A DNA stretch of 39,352 bases from Paenirhodobacter populi (GTDB lineage: Bacteria > Pseudomonadota > Alphaproteobacteria > Rhodobacterales > Rhodobacteraceae): NCBI RefSeq assembly GCF_004022215.1, contig NZ_SAUZ01000034.1, positions 1-39,352 of the forward strand, written 5' to 3'. The notes beneath the pieces are model-generated. The model ran no database searches and was not told where the DNA came from. It saw only the letters and a list, made by a program, of their open reading frames with translations. Below are positions 8,099-16,188 of this stretch, piece after piece (position 1 is the stretch's first letter; every line of letters starts with the position of its first letter). The position numbers and the translations under genes were made by a program.

Positions 8099-10065
8099 CA
8101 CGCGGTTTCCTCCGAGGTCAATTCAGTGATCAGCGCTTCGATTCGGGTCCGGTCGGGGGGCGTTCCCGCGCGTGTCTCAGCCAGCACCCGCGCTTCGAGC
8201 CCGGTACGTAGCGTATCGCGCACCGCTGCCGGGCGCAGCAGCAGCGCGGCGATCAGCGCCTCCTGCACGGCTTCGGGCCAATCGGCCTCGAAGCGGGCGC
8301 GATGGCTGCCCTTGTCGATCCCGGCCTGCGCCGGCAGCGACAGGCGCAAAGCCTCGGTCGCAGCGACGTCGACGGCCCCGCCCCCGATCACCACGCCATA
8401 CCCGGCGCGCGCGGCGGCACATGTCAGATAGCCCTCTTCGACATCGCGCAGCACCGCTTCCGGCGCGCGCGCGCGCGGGTCACCGTAGCCGCCGCCGGAA
8501 GGCGAGAGGAAGTCGACCACATCACCGCGGTCCAGCTCGACAAGGTCGATCTGGCCAAGATCACGGGCCGCGCCCTCGGGATTGAGGCGGACCTGGGTGT
8601 TCGCCCCGGCCGCTCCGCCATGCAGGCCCCAGGCATTGAAGCGGAACCGCTCCAGCCCGCGCGCGGTCAGCACCGTCCCGGGCTGCAGGTTGCGGAAGCG
8701 GAAACGGACGGCGGCCCCTCCGCGGTGCAGACCAGCCGCCGCGCTGTCGGTTGCATAGCCGTATTCCTCGACGAGGATCGGCATTTCGGCTTCCAGAACT
8801 TCGTTGGGGACATTGCGCAGCCAGCCGCCGGTGAAGGAGGTGCCCTCGATTCCGTCCTGGCGCGGCCGCCCGCCGGACCCGCCCGACAGGGGCTGTGCCA
8901 CGGTGATGCGGCGCTGACCGCTTTTAGGATCGAAATTCGACAGCAGCACGATCGCGATTGCCCCCGCGCTGGCCGCAGGAGTCGCCTCGGGCAGAGCCTG
9001 ACCGAGACAGGCCATGATCACATCCATCACCCGGATGAAGGTCGCCGCACGCACGCCATAGGCGCGGCCCGGATCCGGGTTCACGATCGTGCCCTGCGGC
9101 AGGGTCATCTTCAGCGGCCGCGTCAGCCCGGAATTGTAGGGAATCTGGGGGTCGAGCGTGCGGAAGTAATTCAGCATCGCCAGCGACAGCATGTAATGCC
9201 CGGGCTGGCCATAGGTCGGCAGGTTGAAGGCCGCCTTGACCTGCAGGTCGGTTCCGGTGAAATCGAGGGCAATATCTTCGCCCGCCACATGCAGCGTCAG
9301 GGCGATGCGGATCGGGCGGGTGACGCCCGCCTCGATCTCCATGTAGTCACTGGCAGAATAGCTGCCGTCCGGGATCGTCGCGATGATCCGGCGCGCGCGG
9401 GTCTCGGCGCTGGCAAGCAGGTCGGTGATGCCATCGGCCACCGCCTGACGGCCATAGCGCTGCGCCAGCTCGCGCACCCGGCGATCGGCGGTGGCGAGCG
9501 AGGCAAGTTCGGCCTTGATGTCTCCCCAGTTGCCATCCGGGATGCGGCAATTGGTCAAGATCAGCTTCACGATATCTTCGTTGATCTGGCCCGCGCGCAC
9601 CAGCTTCAGCGGCGGGATGCGGATTCCTTCCTGCCAGACATCGGTGGCCACCGGCGTGATCGACCCCGGAACCCGGCCCCCCACATCCGAGGAATGGATG
9701 AAGTTGAAGGCGAAGGCGACGATCTCTCCCTCGACGAAGATCGGTCGCCAGACCCAGATGTCAGGCAGGTGGGTCGAGAGACCGCGGGTGGTGTCGGGAT
9801 CGTTGGCGATGCAGACATCACCTTCCTCGTAGCTGTCAAAGGCCTTCACCGCCTCCCATCCCGGCAGGCCCACCATCAGGGAAACCGAAGTCTCGGTCGG
9901 TGCCGCCAGCACCTCTCCCGTCGGTGCAACGAGGCAGGCGCCGAAGTCCGAGGTTTCCTTGACGAAGACGGTGAAGCTGGTGCGCAGGGTCACCGAGGCC
10001 ATTTCCTCGACGATCGCCTGGAAGCGGTTGCGAAAGATCTCGAGTTGGACGGGGCTGGTCTTCAT
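8098..10065 (-). CDS. hyuB: Hydantoinase B / oxoprolinase small subunit
   Basis: A 655-residue HyuB-type protein, the partner of HyuA in ATP-dependent N-methylhydantoinase, 5-oxoprolinase and acetone carboxylase families. Family landmarks include QLEIFRNRFQAIVEEMA at the N-terminus, NDPDTTRGLSTHLPDIWVWRPIF, FNFIHSSDVGGRVPGS and SPSGGGYGDPRARAPEAVLRDVEEGY near residue 560. The start is MKTSPVQLEIF at 10065, preceded by GAGGAG at a 9-nt spacing; an earlier in-frame Met would lie inside hyuA. The gene begins 13 nt after the hyuA stop and overlaps the M24 start. HyuA and HyuB together open a cyclic amide at the expense of ATP; the ring substrate cannot be read from sequence. Confidence 0.9.
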   Translation of the reverse strand: MKTSPVQLEIFRNRFQAIVEEMASVTLRTSFTVFVKETSDFGACLVAPTGEVLAAPTETSVSLMVGLPGWEAVKAFDSYEEGDVCIANDPDTTRGLSTHLPDIWVWRPIFVEGEIVAFAFNFIHSSDVGGRVPGSITPVATDVWQEGIRIPPLKLVRAGQINEDIVKLILTNCRIPDGNWGDIKAELASLATADRRVRELAQRYGRQAVADGITDLLASAETRARRIIATIPDGSYSASDYMEIEAGVTRPIRIALTLHVAGEDIALDFTGTDLQVKAAFNLPTYGQPGHYMLSLAMLNYFRTLDPQIPYNSGLTRPLKMTLPQGTIVNPDPGRAYGVRAATFIRVMDVIMACLGQALPEATPAASAGAIAIVLLSNFDPKSGQRRITVAQPLSGGSGGRPRQDGIEGTSFTGGWLRNVPNEVLEAEMPILVEEYGYATDSAAAGLHRGGAAVRFRFRNLQPGTVLTARGLERFRFNAWGLHGGAAGANTQVRLNPEGAARDLGQIDLVELDRGDVVDFLSPSGGGYGDPRARAPEAVLRDVEEGYLTCAAARAGYGVVIGGGAVDVAATEALRLSLPAQAGIDKGSHRARFEADWPEAVQEALIAALLLRPAAVRDTLRTGLEARVLAETRAGTPPDRTRIEALITELTSEETA

Positions 10066-10078
10066 CGCCGGTCGCTCC

Positions 10079-12157
10079 TCAATTGCCCTGTGCCGGGGGA
10101 CGCAGGCGCCCCAACAGGTTGCCACGCGCGTCGATCTCGGCCGTGAAATCGCCGGGCAGATAGATGGTGGTATCGGACGCCTCGACCACGGCGGGGCCCT
10201 CGATGACATGGCCGGGACGCAGGGTGCGGCGGTCGTAGAAGGCGGCCGTGACCTCCCGCCCCTGTTCGATCAGCGGGCCGATCAGTCGTGGTTCCGGCCG
10301 CGCGCCCGGAGCCGCCGGTTCGAGCGAGTCGGAGAGACGCGCTTTCGGCGTGACGCCCAGAACGGTCACCCGGGCGTTGGTAATCTCGATTGCGCCCTTC
10401 GGATCGGCGAAGCCGTAGATCACCGCATAGGCCGAATGGAAGGCCGCGATCAGCGCGGTCATCGTCTCGCCGCCGAAATCCTCGGTCGCCAGGACCGGCA
10501 CCGTCAGGTCGAAGGACTGTCCGCGGTAGCGGATGTCCGCCGCAAGCCTGACCTCGGTCGACAGCACCTGCACCGGCTCGGCCTGGAGCCAGGAACGCGC
10601 CTCGGCCGAGAGACGCCCGAAGGCCTCGCGCAGGATCTGCGGGCGGTCGATCACGCCGTGCGGCAGGCTCGCGATGAAGTCCTGCCGTAGATCCGCCCCG
10701 AGACTGCCCTGCGCGCAGAGCGTGCCCGGCGAGGCCGGAACCAGCACCGATTCCACACCCACCTCCCGCGCCAGCAGGAAGGCATGCTGCGCTCCGGCTC
10801 CGCCATAGGCCAGCAGCTTGAAATCGCGCGGCTCGAGGCCCTTGCGCGCCATCAGCGGCATGAATTGGGCGAACATGTTCGCGGTGGTGACGTCGAGAAT
10901 GCCCTGCGCGACCTCGGCCGTGGTCAGGCCGAGCGGCCCTGCCAGTTCGGCCAGCGCCGCTTCGGCCCGGGCCTGGTCGAGCCTGAGGCCGCCGCCCAGC
11001 ACCCGGTCGGGCGCATAAAGACCGATGCGCACATAGGCATCGGTGACGGTGGGCCGGTCGCCGCCACGGTCATAAGCGGCAGGTCCCGGCACGGCACCGG
11101 CGCTTTGCGGACCGACCTTCAGGATGCCCGAGTTGTCCAGCCAGGCAATGGATCCGCCGCCGGCACCGATGGACGAGATGTCGACCGTGGGCATGATCAC
11201 CGGAAAATCGCCGACCTGGCTTTCATTTGAATAGAGCATGTCGCCATCGACGATCGCCACATCGACCGAGGTGCCGCCCATGTCGAAGCCGATGAGCTTG
11301 TCATAGCCCATCGCCCGCCCGGTCATCAGCGCTCCCATCGCCCCCGAGGCCGGCCCCGACAGCAGCGTCTCGACCGGCGTCTCGGCGGCCGAGGCCGCGG
11401 TCATGATGCCGCCGTTCGATTTGGTGGTCATCAGCCGCGCGCGCAGGCCGACGCCCGCCATGTCCTCGTGCAGCCGGTCGAAATACCGCTTCATCGGCTT
11501 GCCGACATAGGCGTTGATCGCAGTGACGAGGCCCCGCTCGAATTCGCGCGCTTGCGGCCAGATGCGATGGCTGGCGCAGATATAGATCTCGGGGAAGGCC
11601 GCCTGCAGATGTTCCGCAAGCGCCGCCTCATGCCCGGGGTTCCGATAGGCATGCATCAGCACGACCGCGAAGGATTTGACGCCCTCGGCAACCTTCGCGG
11701 CCACTGCGGCTTCGGCTGCCGCGAGGTCGATGGGCGCGACCACCTGGCCGTGCACATCCATCCGCTCGTCGATCTCGATCACGTCGCGGCGGTTCACCAG
11801 CGGACGGATGCGCTCGACGTAATAGTTCGTCGGATCGGGCAGGCGCAGCCGCCCGATTTCCAGCAGGTCTCGAAAGCCCCTGGTGACCAGCAGGCCGGTC
11901 CGCTCGCCGTTGCGCTGCAGCAGGGTGTTGAGCCCGAGTGTGGTGCCATGCACGAAATAGGCGATGTCGGCCGGGGCGATCCCGTGCTCGTCGCGCAGGA
12001 TGGTCACCCCATTCAGCACCGCCCGCGCCGGGTCGGAGGGAACCGAGGGCGTCTTGAAAGCGATCATCTGCCCGGTGGCCTCGTTCAGGAGGGCAAGGTC
12101 GGTAAAGGTTCCGCCGATGTCGATGCCCAGGCGGTAGAGGGGTCTGGTCTCTGTCAT
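10079..12157 (-). CDS. hyuA: Hydantoinase A / oxoprolinase large subunit
   Basis: A 692-residue HyuA-family protein. The N-terminal ASKHA-like phosphate loop GIDIGGTFTD is near residues 11-20 and a second loop, GFDMGGTSVDVAI, near 290. The C-terminal oxoprolinase domain carries the usual LAYGGAGAQHA motif. It provides the ATP-dependent activation for opening of hydantoin- or oxoproline-like rings. The ATG overlaps the stop of the upstream permease by four bases (ATGA), tying the enzyme to the transporter. Length and motifs are normal. The distinction between N-methylhydantoinase, 5-oxoprolinase and acetone carboxylase subfamilies cannot be made here. Confidence 0.9.
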   Translation of the reverse strand: MTETRPLYRLGIDIGGTFTDLALLNEATGQMIAFKTPSVPSDPARAVLNGVTILRDEHGIAPADIAYFVHGTTLGLNTLLQRNGERTGLLVTRGFRDLLEIGRLRLPDPTNYYVERIRPLVNRRDVIEIDERMDVHGQVVAPIDLAAAEAAVAAKVAEGVKSFAVVLMHAYRNPGHEAALAEHLQAAFPEIYICASHRIWPQAREFERGLVTAINAYVGKPMKRYFDRLHEDMAGVGLRARLMTTKSNGGIMTAASAAETPVETLLSGPASGAMGALMTGRAMGYDKLIGFDMGGTSVDVAIVDGDMLYSNESQVGDFPVIMPTVDISSIGAGGGSIAWLDNSGILKVGPQSAGAVPGPAAYDRGGDRPTVTDAYVRIGLYAPDRVLGGGLRLDQARAEAALAELAGPLGLTTAEVAQGILDVTTANMFAQFMPLMARKGLEPRDFKLLAYGGAGAQHAFLLAREVGVESVLVPASPGTLCAQGSLGADLRQDFIASLPHGVIDRPQILREAFGRLSAEARSWLQAEPVQVLSTEVRLAADIRYRGQSFDLTVPVLATEDFGGETMTALIAAFHSAYAVIYGFADPKGAIEITNARVTVLGVTPKARLSDSLEPAAPGARPEPRLIGPLIEQGREVTAAFYDRRTLRPGHVIEGPAVVEASDTTIYLPGDFTAEIDARGNLLGRLRPPAQGN

Positions 12158-12981
12158 GATCCGTGCCTTTCGGATCCCATCATCTTCAGCAGGGCCTTGC
12201 CGCGCACTGCGAAAGGCAGGACGAGGGCGATCACCAGGGTGAAGAGGATGAGCAGCGTCGAGAGCGCCGCCAGCGTGGGATCCTGATATTGTTCGAGGAA
12301 GTGATACATCTCGACCGGCAGAGTGTTCACGGCCGGCTTGACGAGGAAGATCGTGGTTTCCACCTCGTCAAACGATGTGATGAAAGCGAAAAGGCCCGAG
12401 ACGACCAGCGCGCCCCGGATCTGCGGCAGCACCACGCGAAAGAAGGTCGAGACCGGCGCGGCACCGAGGTCGCGCGCGGCTTCCTCGACGATCGGGTCGA
12501 CCTCGCCGAAGCTGGCGGCAAGGATGGTGACCACAAAGGGCAGCATCAGGATCGCATGCGCGAGCACGAGCCCGGCGAAGGTGCCGTAAAGCCCCGCCCC
12601 CGTCGCGATAAACAGCACAAAGAGCGAAAACCCGATCGCAACCCGCGGCACCACGAGCGGCGCGAACAGGATCGCGCGGATCGCCGCAAGCCCGCGCAGC
12701 CGGAACCGGGCCAGCGCATAGGCAATGGGGGTGCCCAGCACCAGAACCAGCGCGGTGGACAGCAGGCCGACCTTGACCGAATTGATCGCGCCGGTCCGGA
12801 AATGCGGGTTCGCAAAGACCTTGCGATACCACTCGAGGGTGAAGCCGGTGGGCGGCCATGCATTGAAAGGCGAGGCGTTAAAGGAATTCACCACCACGAT
12901 CAGGATCGGGGCCAGCATGAACAGGATCACGCCGATCAGGATGACCTGCAGGGCCACGCGCTTGAAGAGAGAGTCATGCAT
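12154..12981 (-). CDS. ABC transporter permease, PotC/YdcV-like
   Basis: A 275-residue inner-membrane permease with about six TM helices (first: VALQVILIGVILFMLAPILIVVVNSF). The EAA loop that contacts the ATPase is clear: [26 protein letters not shown]. It belongs to the spermidine/putrescine/iron/thiamine (PotBC-type) class. The start MHDSLFKRV is chosen because the first permease stops 2 nt upstream and GGGGAC precedes it. It pairs with the permease at 12984-13856 to form the channel. Confidence 0.85.
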   Translation of the reverse strand: MHDSLFKRVALQVILIGVILFMLAPILIVVVNSFNASPFNAWPPTGFTLEWYRKVFANPHFRTGAINSVKVGLLSTALVLVLGTPIAYALARFRLRGLAAIRAILFAPLVVPRVAIGFSLFVLFIATGAGLYGTFAGLVLAHAILMLPFVVTILAASFGEVDPIVEEAARDLGAAPVSTFFRVVLPQIRGALVVSGLFAFITSFDEVETTIFLVKPAVNTLPVEMYHFLEQYQDPTLAALSTLLILFTLVIALVLPFAVRGKALLKMMGSERHGS

Positions 12982-12983
12982 TC

Positions 12984-13856
12984 TCAGTCCCCTTTCGCGG
13001 CATGGGTCGAACGGTTGACCCGCTCGAGCACGAAAAGCACGGCCAGCGCGGTCAGGAGCAGGACGATCGCCTGTACCGCCGCCATCGCCCACTCGATCAG
13101 CCCGATGTTTTCGTAGATCATCTGCGACAGGGTCTGCACCCGTCCCGCCCCCAGCAGGCTTGGCGTGACGAAGGCCGAGATCGAGAGCGCGAAGACGATT
13201 TCGGCGGCGACGACGATGCCGGGCAGCGTCAGCGGCAGCGTCACGCGGCGGAAAAGCGTAAAGCCCGAAGCCCCGAGATCGCGCGCAGCCTCGTTATAAA
13301 GGCCAGGGACCTGGGTCATGATATTCAGGATCGGCAGCACCGCATAGGGCATGATCACATGCACGATCGCGATGATGACCCCGGTCTCGTTGAAGATCAG
13401 CCTGTAGGGGCCCAGACCGAGCTGGCCGAGCAGCGCATTGACGAAGCCGGTCTCCGACAGAAGCAGCATCCAGCCATAGGAGCGCGACACAACGCTCATC
13501 AGCAGCGGCGAGAACAGCGCGACATAGGCGAGGCCTGTGAAAAGCGGGTTTCTCAGCCGCAGCAGCGCCGCCGCCGTGGGATAGGCGAGCAACAGGGTGA
13601 AGACCGTGGCGAGCGCGGCGATGCGCACGGAGGTCCAGATCACCTTCCAGCTGAACGGATCGCCAAGGAAGCGGCTCCAGACGTGAAACCCGGCGGCGCT
13701 GCCATCGGTGCTGTTGATGTTCAGGCTATAGGCGCCAAGTGTGGTCATGGCACCGAGAAACGGCAGCATCACCAGCACGAAGCCCGGCGCCACCAGCAAG
13801 CTCACCCGCATCCAGCGCGGCAGCGCGTTTCCCGGGCGGGCGGCGGCCCCGCTCAT
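12984..13856 (-). CDS. ABC transporter permease, PotB-like
   Basis: A 290-residue permease with six predicted TM segments (first: [22 protein letters not shown]; a large periplasmic loop follows). The EAA motif [27 protein letters not shown] is well conserved. ATG overlaps the ATPase stop by four bases (ATGA), so ATPase and permease are co-translated. It forms the heterodimeric channel with the downstream permease. Confidence 0.85.
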   Translation of the reverse strand: MSGAAARPGNALPRWMRVSLLVAPGFVLVMLPFLGAMTTLGAYSLNINSTDGSAAGFHVWSRFLGDPFSWKVIWTSVRIAALATVFTLLLAYPTAAALLRLRNPLFTGLAYVALFSPLLMSVVSRSYGWMLLLSETGFVNALLGQLGLGPYRLIFNETGVIIAIVHVIMPYAVLPILNIMTQVPGLYNEAARDLGASGFTLFRRVTLPLTLPGIVVAAEIVFALSISAFVTPSLLGAGRVQTLSQMIYENIGLIEWAMAAVQAIVLLLTALAVLFVLERVNRSTHAAKGD

Positions 13857-14929
13857 TCCGTATCCTCCGAAACGGTGGTGGCGCGGATCGGAACCGCGGC
13901 ATCCTGTGCGAAATCCAGGCCGACGGATGTGCCCCCGGCGAGGGGGGCGTTTCCGGCCAGAGCCTGCACCAGCAGGGTCGGCCCAGCGGCCAGAGCGACG
14001 CGGTAGAGCACGGTCGCGCCCATGAACTCGACCTCGGCGATCCGGCCCTGGGTCTGCCCCTGCCCCGCGCCGACGAGCGCGATCCGCTCTGGCCTCAACG
14101 ACAGCGCCAGCCGTTCTCCAGAGGTGGCGCCACCCGCGGGCAGCAGGAAGGACAGACCCCCGGCCTCAATCCGCGCCGCGCCGGCACAGACGGAGGCAAT
14201 GCGTCCCTCAAGCAGATTGGTGCGGCCGATGAAGCTGGCGACGAAGCTGGTCGCGGGCGCGAGATACATCTCGGCAGGTGTGCCGAGCTGTTCGATCCTG
14301 CCGCCGTTCATCACCGCAAGCCGATCCGACATGGTCAGCGCCTCGGCCTGGTTGTGAGTCACATAGATGAAGGTCGTGCCGGTCGCCTTCTGGATCTGGC
14401 GCAATTCGCGCTGGAGCCTCAGCTGAAGCTTGAGATCGAGCGCGCCGAGCGGCTCGTCGAGCAGCAGCACCGCGGGCTCGTTCACCAGCGCCCGCGCGAT
14501 CGCGACACGCTGCTGCTGGCCTCCCGAGAGGCCGGTGACCGGACGGGCGATAAAGTCTTCGAGGCTGACGACCGCCAGCATCGCCTCGACTTTGCGCCGG
14601 ATCTCGGCCCGCGGCATCCGCTTGATCGTCAGGCCGAAAGCCACGTTGTCGAAGACGTTCATATGGGGGAAGAGCGCCATTTTCTGAAACACCAGATTGG
14701 TGGCGCGCTTCTCGATCGGGACATCGTTGACCCGCTGGCCGCGGATCATCACATCGCCCGAGGTCGGGGCTTCAAGTCCGGCGATCATCCGCAGCGTGGT
14801 GGTCTTGCCGCATCCCGACGGGCCGAGAAGGGAGAAGAATTCCCCGCGCTCGACCTGCAGGTCGATGTCATCGACGACTTTGCCGGCGCCGAAGAGCTTG
14901 CTGACGTTTCTGAGTTCGACGTCGGCCAT
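13853..14929 (-). CDS. ABC transporter ATP-binding protein, PotA-like
   Basis: A 358-residue ATPase with Walker [10 protein letters not shown] (residues 36-44), Q-loop at FQKMALFP, signature LSGGQQQR (134-141), Walker B VLLLDEP (154-160) and H-loop [10 protein letters not shown]. Residues from about 240 form the TOBE regulatory domain (LEGRIASV ... [10 protein letters not shown]) typical of polyamine/iron/sulfate-class importers. It follows the substrate-binding gene after a 90-nt gap that holds a strong hairpin, and overlaps the first permease gene by four bases. It energises uptake of the substrate handled by HyuAB. Confidence 0.9.
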   Translation of the reverse strand: MADVELRNVSKLFGAGKVVDDIDLQVERGEFFSLLGPSGCGKTTTLRMIAGLEAPTSGDVMIRGQRVNDVPIEKRATNLVFQKMALFPHMNVFDNVAFGLTIKRMPRAEIRRKVEAMLAVVSLEDFIARPVTGLSGGQQQRVAIARALVNEPAVLLLDEPLGALDLKLQLRLQRELRQIQKATGTTFIYVTHNQAEALTMSDRLAVMNGGRIEQLGTPAEMYLAPATSFVASFIGRTNLLEGRIASVCAGAARIEAGGLSFLLPAGGATSGERLALSLRPERIALVGAGQGQTQGRIAEVEFMGATVLYRVALAAGPTLLVQALAGNAPLAGGTSVGLDFAQDAAVPIRATTVSEDTE

Positions 14930-14985
14930 AATTCCTCCTGCCGTCCTGAGCCTGAAAATTGCCTGGGCCGGCCTGCGGGACCGGA

Positions 14986-15013
14986 GCGGGCCGGAGTCCA
15001 GGGTCCGGCCCGC
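14986..15013 (-). terminator. Intercistronic hairpin after the substrate-binding gene
   Basis: A perfect 10-bp stem (GCGGGCCGGA / TCCGGCCCGC) with an 8-nt loop, no U-run, lies between the substrate-binding cistron and the ATPase cistron. Such elements often protect the upstream message and lower downstream expression. Confidence 0.55.
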
Positions 15014-15019
15014 GCGCGC

Positions 15020-16105
15020 TCAGAGGTTGGCCTTCACGCGCCGCGCCCAGTCCTCGCCCCATTTCGCGCCATTCGCGGCAATTTTAGCGTAGTCGAGCTG
15101 GATGGCATTTGCGATGGCGTCGGGCTGGATTGCGGGATCGGACGCCATATCTTCGGGCAGGGCCACGTTGTCCATCAGCGGCACGACATAGGCGGTCTTG
15201 CAGTAATCGAGCACATTCTCGGGCGAGAGCGAGATCTCGAGCAGCTGCTTACAGAGCGCGGCCTGTTCCGGCGTGCCCCCCTTGACCAGCTGGAAGCCTT
15301 CGGGGAAGGCCACCTGCCCCTCTTTCGGCACGGAATAGCCAACCGACGCACCCTGCGCGATCCAGGGCAGGACCACGCCGCGGAACCCCGGGGTCAGCAC
15401 GACCTCGCCCGAGACCAGCAGTTGCTGAAGCTGCGAGTTCGAGGTGACGAGGGCCGCGATCTGCCCGTCCCTGGCCGCCTTTTCATACATCGCCATGGCG
15501 ACTTCGATGTCATCCTCGCTGCCGCCGTGCAGCTTGGCGATCGTCGGCAGGGCGTTGCCGGGCCAGAAGTTGTCCCAGAAGGCGATCTTGCCCTTGAGCG
15601 CCGGATCGAAAAGCATCTCCCAGCTGTCCGGGGCGGTCGAGAAGTGGTTGGTGTTATAGGCCAGCCCCACGACATCCATGCAGAAGAAGGCGCCAAGATT
15701 GTCCTTCTGCCGATAGGCTGGAAGGATATGCGAGACGGCCGGGACATCTTCGGAGGTGATCGGAGCCCAGAGGCCCGCCGCACGGCCGCGTTCGCTGGCA
15801 TCCATGTTGAAAAAGCCGAAGTTCAGCAGTGGTGCATTCGGATCTATCTGCATCGAGGCGGCGAGCTTGGGATAGGTCGCGCCGTTGGTACCAGCAATCA
15901 TCTCGATCATGACGCCCGAATTGGCTTTCATGAACTCTTCCGCGATCCGCCGCGGAACGGGTTCCTGTGCGCCGGTCCAGATGAACTGGGTCACTGTCGT
16001 CGAGGCGGCTGCGGCCGCGATGCGGGGCAGAACAGCTGTTGCGCCCAAGGCTGCGGCGCCCGCGAGCAGGGCACGGCGGCTTGGCGTGAAGGTCGTGGCA
16101 GTCAT
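15020..16105 (-). CDS. ABC transporter substrate-binding protein, PotD/Tat-exported type
   Basis: A 361-residue periplasmic binding protein of the polyamine-class (SBP_bac_8/PotD-like) family. The N-terminus reads TPSRRALLAGAAALGATAVLPRIAAAAA: a twin-arginine at residues 10-11, a hydrophobic core and an Ala-rich cleavage region, indicating Tat export. Family features include the N-terminal beta strand TVTQFIWTGAQEPV, the SWEMLFDPALKGKIAFWDN segment and the C-terminal YCKTAYVVPLMDNV. The start MTATTF is preferred (GGAG 9 nt upstream); an ATG four codons earlier is possible. Hairpins flank the cistron on both sides, consistent with higher expression of the binding protein than of the membrane parts. 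Confidence 0.85.
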   Translation of the reverse strand: MTATTFTPSRRALLAGAAALGATAVLPRIAAAAASTTVTQFIWTGAQEPVPRRIAEEFMKANSGVMIEMIAGTNGATYPKLAASMQIDPNAPLLNFGFFNMDASERGRAAGLWAPITSEDVPAVSHILPAYRQKDNLGAFFCMDVVGLAYNTNHFSTAPDSWEMLFDPALKGKIAFWDNFWPGNALPTIAKLHGGSEDDIEVAMAMYEKAARDGQIAALVTSNSQLQQLLVSGEVVLTPGFRGVVLPWIAQGASVGYSVPKEGQVAFPEGFQLVKGGTPEQAALCKQLLEISLSPENVLDYCKTAYVVPLMDNVALPEDMASDPAIQPDAIANAIQLDYAKIAANGAKWGEDWARRVKANL

Positions 16106-16143
16106 CTTCGTCTCCATCCATGTCTTTAACTGCGAGAGAGTGG

Positions 16144-16165
16144 CCGCCGCATCCGGGCGCGGCGG
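16144..16165 (-). other. Hairpin between TPP-enzyme and binding-protein cistrons
   Basis: A perfect 7-bp GC stem (CCGCCGC / GCGGCGG) with an 8-nt loop lies in the 83-nt gap. With the hairpin at 14986-15013 it brackets the binding-protein cistron. Confidence 0.4.
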
Positions 16166-16188
16166 GCGAAGTCAAGATCGGACCGGCC

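Noticed and set aside
6845-10146. Long plus-strand frames (528 and 614 codons) opposite the M24 and hyuB genes
   Set aside because: They are antisense shadows in GC-rich DNA; the minus-strand genes have full family motifs.
13739-16129. 796-codon plus-strand frame
   Set aside because: Antisense to the ABC ATPase and substrate-binding genes; no domain.
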